64,000 bases of DNA from Streptomyces nodosus (GTDB lineage Bacteria; Actinomycetota; Actinomycetes; Streptomycetales; Streptomycetaceae): positions 7,536,001 through 7,600,000 of the forward strand of contig NZ_CP023747.1 of assembly GCF_008704995.1 (NCBI RefSeq), written 5' to 3'. The notes under the pieces are model-generated. The model had not been told where the DNA came from, did not search any database, and was given only the letters and a program-made list of their open reading frames with translations. Shown piece by piece: positions 34,685 through 42,549 of this stretch. Each line of letters starts with the position of its first letter. The first letter of the stretch is position 1. Position numbers and translations under genes: made by a program.

Positions 34685-35874
34685 CTTCCGTACAAAGCGT
34701 TCTGGTCGTCGGAGCCTCGGCCGCCGGTCTGACGACTGCCGAGGCGCTGCGCCGCAAGGGCTTCACCGGATCCCTGTCCCTGCTCGGCTCGGAGAGCGAA
34801 CTTCCCTACGACCGGCCACCGTTGTCGAAGCAGGTCCTGAGTGGCGCCTGGGAGCCGGAGCGCGCCCAGCTGCGTTCCGCAGAAGCCCTGGCGGCGCTGG
34901 ACGCGGAGTTCGTCCTCGGCGACCCCGCGGTCGGCCTCGACGCCGACAACCGCAAGATCACCACCGCGTCCGGACGGACCCTCACCGCGGACGCCGTGGT
35001 CATCGCGACCGGCGCCACCGCCCGGACCCTGCCCGAACAGCGCGGGGTGCGCGGTACCCATGTGCTCAGAAAACTGGAGGACGCCGCGGCGTTGAGGGCC
35101 GGTCTGCTCTCCGCGCGCCGGGTCGTCGTCGTCGGTGACGGCGTGCTGGGGGCGGAGACCGCGGCGACCGCGCGGCAGATGGGCCTGGACGTGACCCTGG
35201 TCGGGCCGCAGGAGGCACCGATGACCGGGCAGCTCGGTGCCCTGGTCGCCGGTCATCTCGCCGACCTCCATCGGCGCAACGGGGTCAAGCTGCGCGGCGG
35301 GGTGCTGCCGGACGCCCTGCACACCGAGGACGGCGCGGTCTCCGGTCTGCGGCTCAGCGACGGTACGGAGCTGGAGGCGGACGTCGTGGTCACGGCGGTC
35401 GGTTGCACTCCGGCCACGGACTGGCTGGAGAGCAGCGGTCTGAACCTGGACAACGGTGTCGTCTGCGATGCCTACTGCCGGGCGGCTCCGGGCATTTGGG
35501 CAGTGGGGGATGTGGCCCGCTGGCACCATCAGGGGCTGGGACGGCTCGTACGGCTGGAGAACCGGACCAACGCCGCCGAGCAGGGTCTCGCCGTCGCTGC
35601 GGACATCCTCGGTGACGGCAAGCCCTATGTGCCTGTTCCGTACTTCTGGACCGACCAGTTCGACGTCAAGCTCCAGGTCTACGGCATCGCCTCGGCCGTC
35701 GCCCGGGCCGAGGTCGTCGAGGGCGACCCGGTCGAGGGGCGCTTCGTGGTCAGCATGACAGGCCCTCAGGGGCCCGAGTGCGTCCTCGGCTGGAACATGC
35801 CCAAGCAGGCCCGTCTGCAGCGTGCCGCCGTGGTGGACCACTACACGCGGCCCCGGCAGCCCGTCACCCCCTGA
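34681..35874 (+). CDS. FAD-dependent ferredoxin reductase
   Basis: A 397-residue putidaredoxin-reductase-type flavoprotein. FAD motif VVGASAAGLTTAEALRRKG (residues 9-27), PYDRPPLSK, NAD(P)H motif VVVVGDGVLGAETAA (about 144-158) and a second FAD contact GIWAVGDVARW (about 272-282). It oxidises NAD(P)H and reduces the ferredoxin encoded by the overlapping upstream gene. All parts are present and uninterrupted. Confidence 0.93.
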   Translation: MTSVQSVLVVGASAAGLTTAEALRRKGFTGSLSLLGSESELPYDRPPLSKQVLSGAWEPERAQLRSAEALAALDAEFVLGDPAVGLDADNRKITTASGRTLTADAVVIATGATARTLPEQRGVRGTHVLRKLEDAAALRAGLLSARRVVVVGDGVLGAETAATARQMGLDVTLVGPQEAPMTGQLGALVAGHLADLHRRNGVKLRGGVLPDALHTEDGAVSGLRLSDGTELEADVVVTAVGCTPATDWLESSGLNLDNGVVCDAYCRAAPGIWAVGDVARWHHQGLGRLVRLENRTNAAEQGLAVAADILGDGKPYVPVPYFWTDQFDVKLQVYGIASAVARAEVVEGDPVEGRFVVSMTGPQGPECVLGWNMPKQARLQRAAVVDHYTRPRQPVTP

Positions 35875-36005
35875 TACCGGCCGCTCAACCCGCATGGTCG
35901 GGAACGGCGGGTCTGCCCGCCGCAGGTCCCGTACCGGCCTCCCGTAGGCCGCAACCACCCCGCCCCACGGGCGCGTTCCCTCTTCCCCCCACGTCACGGA
36001 AGCCG

Positions 36006-37235
36006 ATGATGACCACCCAGAGCAAGACAGACGACAGCATTCCCGCGTTCCCGCCGCCCCGCTCCGCCGTGTGCCCCTTCGCGCCGTCCCCGGAGTTAAC
36101 GGCCCTCGCCGATCACGGTCCGGTGACCAGGGTGCGTTCCTGGGGCGGCTCGACCCCGTGGGCCGTCACCGGTCACGCGGAACAGAAGGAACTGCTGGCC
36201 GACCCGCGTCTCAGCGCCGACTTCGCCGCGCCCAACTTCCCCAGCCCCATCGATCCCCGGTACAGCCACGGGGGCGCCACCGATCTCAGCTTCGTCGGCA
36301 TGGACGACCCGGAGCATCTCCGGCTGCGCCGCATGATCAGCGGTGCGTTCACCATCAAGCGGGTCGAGGTGATGCGCCCGGCGGTGCAGCGCATCACCGA
36401 CGACTTCATCGACCGGATGCTGGCCGGCCCCAACCCCGCCGACCTCGTCCAGTGCCTGGCGTTGCCACTGCCGTCCCTGGTGATCTCCGAGATGCTCGGG
36501 GTGCCCTACGAGGACCACGAGTTCTTCCAGCGGAACAGCAAGGTGCTGGTCTCCGCCACCGCGACCGGAGAAGAACGCGGCGCGGCGCACACGGCGCTCG
36601 CCGACTATCTGCACGACCTCGTCGCCCAGAAGACCGCCGAGCCGGGCGACGACCTGATCTCCAAGCTCGGCGCGCAGGTGCGGTCCGGCGAGCTCACCGC
36701 CCGCGAGGCCGCCACCATGGGCGTGCTGCTCCTGCTCGGCGGCCACGAGACCACCGCCAACATGATCAGCCTGGGCACTCTGACGCTGCTCCAGCACCCC
36801 GAGCAGCTGGAGATGATCCGCGACGCCGAGGACCCCCAGGTCGTCGTGAACGCGGTCGAGGAGTTGCTGCGCTACCTCTCCATCGTGCACCTGGGCCGGC
36901 GTCGCACGGCGCTGGAGGACATCGAGATCGCCGGGTACACCATCCCCGCCGGTGACGGTGTCATCCTGCTCGGCGAACTGGCCAACCGGGACCCCGAGGT
37001 GTTCGCCGAACCGGACCGGCTCGACATCACCCGCAACGCCCGCCGGCACCAGGCGTTCGGCGGCGGCACCCACCACTGCGTGGGCCAGCCGCTCGCGCGC
37101 CTCGAGCTCCAGGTGGTCTACCCGACCCTCTTCCGCCGCATCCCCACCCTCCGTGCGGCCGTCCCGCTCCAGGACGTGAAGTTCAAGTACGACGCGGTGA
37201 TCTACGGCCTCCACGAGCTGCCCGTCACCTGGTAA
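36006..37235 (+). CDS. Cytochrome P450, CYP105-like
   Basis: A 409-residue soluble P450. The I-helix LLLLGGHETTANM, K-helix EELLRYL (ExxR) and heme loop FGGGTHHCVGQ with Cys358 as the iron ligand are all present; the C-terminus GLHELPVTW is typical of CYP105. Such enzymes hydroxylate or oxidise macrolides, peptides and drugs. It has its own ferredoxin and reductase directly upstream, a complete class I redox chain. ATG 36006 or 36009 are both possible. Position just before the NRPS genes makes it a candidate tailoring enzyme. Confidence 0.93.
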   Translation: MMTTQSKTDDSIPAFPPPRSAVCPFAPSPELTALADHGPVTRVRSWGGSTPWAVTGHAEQKELLADPRLSADFAAPNFPSPIDPRYSHGGATDLSFVGMDDPEHLRLRRMISGAFTIKRVEVMRPAVQRITDDFIDRMLAGPNPADLVQCLALPLPSLVISEMLGVPYEDHEFFQRNSKVLVSATATGEERGAAHTALADYLHDLVAQKTAEPGDDLISKLGAQVRSGELTAREAATMGVLLLLGGHETTANMISLGTLTLLQHPEQLEMIRDAEDPQVVVNAVEELLRYLSIVHLGRRRTALEDIEIAGYTIPAGDGVILLGELANRDPEVFAEPDRLDITRNARRHQAFGGGTHHCVGQPLARLELQVVYPTLFRRIPTLRAAVPLQDVKFKYDAVIYGLHELPVTW

Positions 37236-37253
37236 CGACGGTCAGCGGGAACA

Positions 37254-37291
37254 GCGACGGCGCGATGCCGCCGAAGGCATCGCGCCGTCGC
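37254..37291. terminator. Strong hairpin after the P450
   Basis: GCGACGGCGCGATGCC (37254-37269) pairs perfectly with 37276-37291, a 16-bp stem with 6-nt loop, between convergent genes. Confidence 0.87.
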
Positions 37292-37367
37292 AGCTGTCGC
37301 ACCGGAAGCAAGGCGACCCGACCTGGCCTCAGTCCTCGACGAGCGGCTGTGATCCGGGGCACCGACG

Positions 37368-37907
37368 TCAGGTCGCCGCCGCATAACACCGGACGGTCAC
37401 CTTCTGCTCCGGGCCCCACTGCTGTTCGACCGTGGCCAGCAGCTGCCAGCCGAGCCGCTCGTACAAGGCGGCCGCCGCAGTGTCGGAAGCCACCACATCG
37501 AGCACCGGATGCAGGCCGCGATCCTGTGCTTCGGTGACAGCCTGCGCCATCAGCAGCGCACCGATCCTGTGGCCGCGGGCCCACGGCGCGACGAACAGCC
37601 GGTTGACCACGGCGGTCGCGTCGACACTCACCCCTGCGCGAGCGCTCCACAGCCCGGGTGCCGCGTCCCCCGCATCGCTCCGGGACAGGCCGATATGGCC
37701 GGCGATACGGCCGTCCAGTTCCGCCACCCACGAGGCGACCAGCGACGGCGGCGTGAGCCATGCCTCCGGGAACTCGGGCCAGTTCACCGGATAGCCGTCA
37801 TGCTCATGGACCGCTGCCAGCACCCGCACACAGTCACCGAGGTCACCATCGGTCCGCCGGCGGGCACTCGGGGGTACGTCCACACCGGACACGCTCTCGC
37901 TCTTCAC
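37368..37907 (-). CDS. GNAT-family N-acetyltransferase
   Basis: A 179-residue GNAT protein. Motif A is visible as VVNRLFVAPWARGHRIGALL (about residues 100-119), with the acetyl-CoA pyrophosphate loop RGHRIG, and motif B as DTAAAALYERLGW (about 141-153). It transfers an acetyl group from acetyl-CoA to an unknown amine. The start is a GTG at 37907 without a strong ribosome binding site; an internal GTG a few codons later is possible. It is opposed to the P450 gene, so it is unlikely to be in that operon. Confidence 0.85.
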   Translation of the reverse strand: MKSESVSGVDVPPSARRRTDGDLGDCVRVLAAVHEHDGYPVNWPEFPEAWLTPPSLVASWVAELDGRIAGHIGLSRSDAGDAAPGLWSARAGVSVDATAVVNRLFVAPWARGHRIGALLMAQAVTEAQDRGLHPVLDVVASDTAAAALYERLGWQLLATVEQQWGPEQKVTVRCYAAAT

Positions 37908-38178
37908 TGCGGCATCGAAACACGGATCAAAGGACCGTGACCAGTCACTTTCGCAACAGACCCTGGCGCCGCAAGGCAGCGGTGCCCCGGTCCGCCCGGG
38001 GTTTCCTGCGAGGCGGCAAGGGACGTGGCGTCAGTGCCCTTCTGCAGAGTGCCGACATGATCAACGACTTGGACGGCATCGACGGGTCGTCGATGAGACA
38101 TGCCTACGGCCCGGCCGTCGATCGCCCGGCCGCGACATTTACCGCTGATCCTTTCGTTGCGGCCGCCGCCGTGCACAA
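37908..38178. other. Spacer without supported gene
   Basis: 271 bp between the acetyltransferase and the micro-ORF region. I see no ORF with ribosome binding site, repeat or terminator here. Confidence 0.35.
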
Positions 38179-38280
38179 CTAGTAATTCCACCAGTTTCGG
38201 ATCCCGAGCAGGGCGTGAGTATCACCCGGAATACGCCTGGCGCACAGCGCACCGACGAGCTCCGGATCGGTGAGCAGCAC
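38179..38280 (-). CDS. Possible 33-residue micro-ORF divergent from NRPS
   Basis: GTG 38280 opens VLLTDPELVGALCARRIPGD then THALLGIRNWWNY and TAG. A good promoter (TTGACT-18-TATATG) stands 32 bp upstream on the same strand, but no proper Shine-Dalgarno is seen. The sequence could be a leader/core-like peptide or simply the tail of a degraded protein. Unrecognised. Confidence 0.35.
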   Translation of the reverse strand: MLLTDPELVGALCARRIPGDTHALLGIRNWWNY

Positions 38281-38311
38281 CTTGGCGACCCGGGAGCCCT
38301 TTGGGGTGCGG

Positions 38312-38341
38312 CATATACGGCAAGTCCCTTAATAAAGTCAA
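38312..38341 (-). promoter_or_regulatory. Promoter on minus strand upstream of micro-ORF
   Basis: TTGACT (38341-38336) and TATATG (38317-38312) with an 18-bp spacer, close to sigma70 consensus. Confidence 0.55.
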
Positions 38342-38344
38342 GAG

Positions 38345-38393
38345 TTGACATGCCGCAGGGCGTGGATCCATGATCACGTCCATGTCAAAGGAG
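38345..38393 (+). promoter_or_regulatory. Promoter/operator and ribosome binding site of the NRPS operon
   Basis: TTGACATG (38345-38352) and CATGTCAA (38381-38388) are perfect inverted arms. The left arm contains a TTGACA -35-like box with a possible CATGAT -10 at 38369-38374. AAAGGAG follows at 38387-38393. A dyad over the promoter suggests regulated expression. Confidence 0.5.
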
Positions 38394-38401
38394 TCATCTG
38401 G

Positions 38402-38440
38402 GTGGCTCCCGATGACAAGTGCATCAACATAACCAGGTAA
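38402..38440 (+). other. 12-codon upstream ORF overlapping NRPS start
   Basis: GTG 38402 lies 8 nt after AAAGGAG and encodes VAPDDKCINITR then TAA. The first in-frame start of the NRPS (GTG 38419) falls inside it in another frame, so this may be a leader peptide, or the NRPS may start elsewhere. Confidence 0.35.
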
Positions 38441-41400
38441 AGCAATCGATCGAATTCCGGCGCATCCCCACCCACCGGATTGACGGTTGTCCGCCGGCGG
38501 AATTCCGTGCGGTGCCGTCCTTCAATGCGCCGTCGTTCCGCCCCGGTCAACCCCCACAGGAAAGCCAGGCCTTGCCGGTGCACAACACGCCCCCTGCCGA
38601 GTCCCACCGCATCCGTCCGGCGTCCTTCTCCCAGCAGCGGCTGTGGTTCCTGGCCCAACTGCCGGGCGCGAACGCCGCCTACAACGAGACCCTCGCCTCC
38701 TTCCGGATCGACGGCCCGCTCGATCGCGAGGCCCTGCTGAGCGCTTTCGGGCTTCTGACCGACCGTCACGAGAGTCTGCGCACACGGCTGGTGGCGGAGG
38801 ACGGCGTCGTGAGCCAGCACATCGACCCGCCGGGCGCCGGGTTCAAGCTTGTCTTCGAGGACCTCGGTGCCGACCCCGATCCCGACGAGCGCGTGGCCCG
38901 ATATCAACGGGAGGAGGCGGAGCGGCCGTTCGACCTGGCGGCCGGCCCGCTCGGGCGTGGCCGGCTGATCGCGCTGGGTCCCCGACGGCACGTCCTGCTG
39001 CTGACGTTCCACCACATCATCTTCGACGGCACCTCGATGAAGGTGATGATGGAGGAGGTCGCCGCCCACTACACGGCGGCGCTCACGGGCGGCAAGGCAG
39101 ACCTCCCGGAACTCACGGTGCAGTACGCGGACTACGCGCAACAGCAGCGCGAGGCGGTCCTCGGCGGTGCCCTCGCCTCCCAGGAGGACTTCTGGCGACG
39201 CACACTGGAGGGCGCTCCGGCCGTCCTGGAACTGCCCACCCGAGGGCCACGCCCGGCCGAACAGCGCTATGACGGCGGACGCGTCGAGTTCGCTCTGGAC
39301 GCCGATGTCACCGACGCGCTCCGCGCCCTCGTCCGCTCCCAGCAGGCCAGCCTCTTCAACGCCGTCCTCACCGGCTGGGCCATCCTGATGTCCCGCCTGT
39401 CCGGACAGGACGACATCGTTGTCGGCAGCCCGGTGGCCGGCCGCCGCGCACCCGGCGCCGCCGGACTCATCGGCTTCGTCGTCAACACGCTCCCGCTGCG
39501 CGTCGACCTCTCCGGTTCCCCCACCGCGTCCGAGGCCCTGGCCCGCACCCGCACCGCCGTCCGGGCGGCCCTCGCCCAGCAGGACCTGCCCTTCGAGCGC
39601 ATCGTCGAATTGATGAACCCGCCGCGCAGCGCCTCCCACACCCCCCTGTTCCAGACCATGCTGGCCTGGGTGCCGGACCGGCACGACCTGCTGCACCTGC
39701 CCGGGGTGACGACCGAGCCCCTGCCGATCCAGGACGCCCCGGCCAAGTTCGACCTCGTCCTGTCGGCGGCCGAGTCCGAAGGCCGCCTCGTCGGGCACCT
39801 CGACTACGCGACCGCGCTGTTCGACGCCGGCACCGTGGAGCGATGGGCCGGACACCTGCGCCACCTGCTCACCGACCTCGCCCGGCACCCGGACCGCGAC
39901 ATCCACACCCTGGAACTGATGGACCCGGGCGAGCGCCGGCATCTGATCCGCCGGGGGGACGCGACACGACAGCACGGGGAACCCCCGGCGGCCGACCCCG
40001 TGGCAGCCGCTCTGCGCGCGGCCAGCGGAGTCACCGATCTTTTCGAGGCCCGGGTCCGCGAGCATCCCACCCATGTCGCCGTCGTCGACACGGAGGGCGC
40101 GATGGACTACGCGACCCTCGACCGCCGCGCCAACCGCCTCGCGCACGCCCTCGTCGCTCGCTCGGTCCGCCCCGGTGACGTCGTGGGACTGCACGCGCGA
40201 CGCAACCGCGACCTGCTCGTCGGCATCCTGGGCATCCTGAAGTCGGGCGCCGCCTACCTCCCACTCGACCCCGCACAGCCCGTCTCCCGGCTGACCGCCA
40301 TGGTCGAGGACGCCGTCTGCCCCGTCGTACTGAGCGACCACCCGGAGGTGGACCGCCCGGGGGAGTGGCTCGACCTGGGCACCGTGGAGGCCGAGGCGGC
40401 GAGCTGTGACCTGCCGCCGCTTGCGGTCACCCGCGCCGCGGACCGGATCGCATATGTGATCTTCACTTCCGGGTCCACGGGACGGCCCAAGGGCGTCGCC
40501 GTCGAACACCGCAGTGTCCTCAACCTGTTCACGGTCTGGCACGAACGGATGGGCACCGCCCCCGGCGAGATCGGCTCGGCCTGGTCCAGCACCGCCTTCG
40601 ACGCCTCCATCCATGAACTCCTGCTGCCCCTGACCACCGGCGGCGAGGTGCACATCGTCCCCGACGAGGTGCGAGGCGACCCGGGCGCCCTGCTGGGCTG
40701 GATGCGCGAGCACCGGGTGACCCAGGCGTTCCTGCCGCCCGCCTACGTCCGCTGGATCGACGAGGATCCCGGCGAGCGCCTGCGCGGTCTGCCCCTGCGC
40801 AAGCTGCTCACCGGCGTCGAGTCCCTGACCGAGGCCGCACTGCACCGCATGACCGAACACCTGCCCGGCCTACGGATCTGCTTCGGGTACGGCCCCACCG
40901 AGGCGACGCTCTACAGCACCGCCTACTACGAGCCACGCCCGCTGGAGCGCCCCTGCCCGATCGGCTGGCCGCTGCCCGGCACCCGCCTCTACCTGCTCGA
41001 CTCCCGGATGCAGCCCGTCCCGCCCGGCGTCGTCGGCGAGATCTATCTCGGCGGGGAGTCCCTGGCCCGCGGCTATCTCAACCGCCCCGACCTCACCGAG
41101 GAACGCTTCCTGCCCGACCCGTTCGTCCCCGGCGCCCGCGTCTACCGCACCGGAGATCTCGCCCGCTGGGGGGACGACGGTCAGGCCCACTACGCGGGTC
41201 GTGCCGACGACCAGGTCAAACTCCGTGGCTTCCGGATCGAGCCCGGGGAGATCGAGGCCGCGCTGCTGCGTCTGCCGGGCGTGCGCGAGGCGGCCGTCCT
41301 CGTCGACCGGGACACGGCCGGTCAGCCACGGCTGGTCGCGGGCATCGGCCGGGGGAGTGCACCGCCCCGCAACGACTGGCGTACAGCCCTCGCCCAGGAC

Positions 41401-42549
41401 CTGCCCGACTATATGATCCCCGCCGTCTTCGTCGATCTGGAGAGCCTCCCGCTGAACTCCAGCGGCAAGCTCGACCGCCCCGCGCTCCTGCGGCAGGCCC
41501 GCGAGCAGACCACCGACCAGGTCAACACGGCCACCCCGCGCGACCATGTCGAACACGCCCTGTACCGCATATGGCAGCAGGTCCTGCTGCACCCCGGGAT
41601 AGGCATCGGCGACAACTTCTTCGACATCGGCGGCACCTCCCTCTCCGCCATCAAGATGGCCCACCATGTGACCGAGACCTTCGGCCGTCCGCTCCCCGTC
41701 GCCGAGGTCATGGTGCGTCCCACCATCGAATCGCTCGCGGCGCTGCTGAGGGAGGACGCCACCGACCATGAGCCGGGCAGTCTCATCGAGTTCCGCCGGG
41801 GCCCGGGCCCCAAGGTGATCTGCGTGCACCCTGCCGGAGGCACCGCCTTCTGCTACCTCCCGCTGGCCGCACTCCTGCCCGCTCACACGGGGCTCTACGG
41901 GATCCAGTCCCCGGGCGTGAACCCCGGAGAGGACGTCCTGCCCACCGTGGAGGCCATGGCGGAGGCGTATCTGCGGATGCTCGAACCCCTCGGCGAGGGG
42001 CCCCTCGTGCTGACCGGCCTGTCCTACGGAGGCCTGGTCGCCCACGAGATGGGACGCCTGCTGAGCCTCGCCGGACGCGATGACGTCAGCGTCGTCCTGC
42101 TCGACACCCAGGCGACCGACGACGCCTCGGCCCGGGAGGCGATCACCCCCGTCGACGCGGCCGAGTTCCGCGACAAACTGGTGCGGTTCAACGGGATGTA
42201 CCCGGGTATCGACGACGCCCAGGTGGACCGGTACTTCCGGCTCTACAACCACAACCGGCTCACCGCCCGGGACCACCGCCCGGGCGCCTCTCCCGCCCGT
42301 CTCGTCCTCGCCGAGGCCGTGCCCGACGGCGCCGACACCCCCTCCCATGCCGAGGTCCGTGACTTCTGGCGGCGACGCGCGACGGGAGACTTCCGGGTGG
42401 AGACGCTGGAGTGCGACCACTGGGAGGTCCTGGAGGGCACTGGGACGGCACGGGTCGCCGACCTGCTGGCCGCCGAACTCGCGTATCACGAGAAGCAGTC
42501 GGCCACGGAACAGCACTCCGCCGTCGCACCGGTGGGAGAGGCGCGATGA
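38419..42549 (+). CDS. Nonribosomal peptide synthetase, C-A-T-TE
   Basis: A 1376-residue single-module NRPS. Condensation domain about residues 65-500 with active-site H198-H199-x3-D203 (HHIIFDG); adenylation about 535-1045 with IFTSGSTGRPKG and YGPTEA; thiolation Ser1074 (IGGTSLSA); thioesterase about 1120-1350 with Ser1202 (GLSYGG). Reading the A-domain pocket against GrsA gives D-A-H-F-L-G-G-L-Y-K, most like branched aliphatic (Val/Leu/Ile) pockets. Having its own TE while being first in the operon is unusual and fits a module that adds a separate aminoacyl unit, such as the valine ester of detoxins. The first 60 residues lack domain character, so the start (GTG 38419) is uncertain. It overlaps the next gene by 4 bp. 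Confidence 0.93.
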   Translation: MHQHNQVKQSIEFRRIPTHRIDGCPPAEFRAVPSFNAPSFRPGQPPQESQALPVHNTPPAESHRIRPASFSQQRLWFLAQLPGANAAYNETLASFRIDGPLDREALLSAFGLLTDRHESLRTRLVAEDGVVSQHIDPPGAGFKLVFEDLGADPDPDERVARYQREEAERPFDLAAGPLGRGRLIALGPRRHVLLLTFHHIIFDGTSMKVMMEEVAAHYTAALTGGKADLPELTVQYADYAQQQREAVLGGALASQEDFWRRTLEGAPAVLELPTRGPRPAEQRYDGGRVEFALDADVTDALRALVRSQQASLFNAVLTGWAILMSRLSGQDDIVVGSPVAGRRAPGAAGLIGFVVNTLPLRVDLSGSPTASEALARTRTAVRAALAQQDLPFERIVELMNPPRSASHTPLFQTMLAWVPDRHDLLHLPGVTTEPLPIQDAPAKFDLVLSAAESEGRLVGHLDYATALFDAGTVERWAGHLRHLLTDLARHPDRDIHTLELMDPGERRHLIRRGDATRQHGEPPAADPVAAALRAASGVTDLFEARVREHPTHVAVVDTEGAMDYATLDRRANRLAHALVARSVRPGDVVGLHARRNRDLLVGILGILKSGAAYLPLDPAQPVSRLTAMVEDAVCPVVLSDHPEVDRPGEWLDLGTVEAEAASCDLPPLAVTRAADRIAYVIFTSGSTGRPKGVAVEHRSVLNLFTVWHERMGTAPGEIGSAWSSTAFDASIHELLLPLTTGGEVHIVPDEVRGDPGALLGWMREHRVTQAFLPPAYVRWIDEDPGERLRGLPLRKLLTGVESLTEAALHRMTEHLPGLRICFGYGPTEATLYSTAYYEPRPLERPCPIGWPLPGTRLYLLDSRMQPVPPGVVGEIYLGGESLARGYLNRPDLTEERFLPDPFVPGARVYRTGDLARWGDDGQAHYAGRADDQVKLRGFRIEPGEIEAALLRLPGVREAAVLVDRDTAGQPRLVAGIGRGSAPPRNDWRTALAQDLPDYMIPAVFVDLESLPLNSSGKLDRPALLRQAREQTTDQVNTATPRDHVEHALYRIWQQVLLHPGIGIGDNFFDIGGTSLSAIKMAHHVTETFGRPLPVAEVMVRPTIESLAALLREDATDHEPGSLIEFRRGPGPKVICVHPAGGTAFCYLPLAALLPAHTGLYGIQSPGVNPGEDVLPTVEAMAEAYLRMLEPLGEGPLVLTGLSYGGLVAHEMGRLLSLAGRDDVSVVLLDTQATDDASAREAITPVDAAEFRDKLVRFNGMYPGIDDAQVDRYFRLYNHNRLTARDHRPGASPARLVLAEAVPDGADTPSHAEVRDFWRRRATGDFRVETLECDHWEVLEGTGTARVADLLAAELAYHEKQSATEQHSAVAPVGEAR

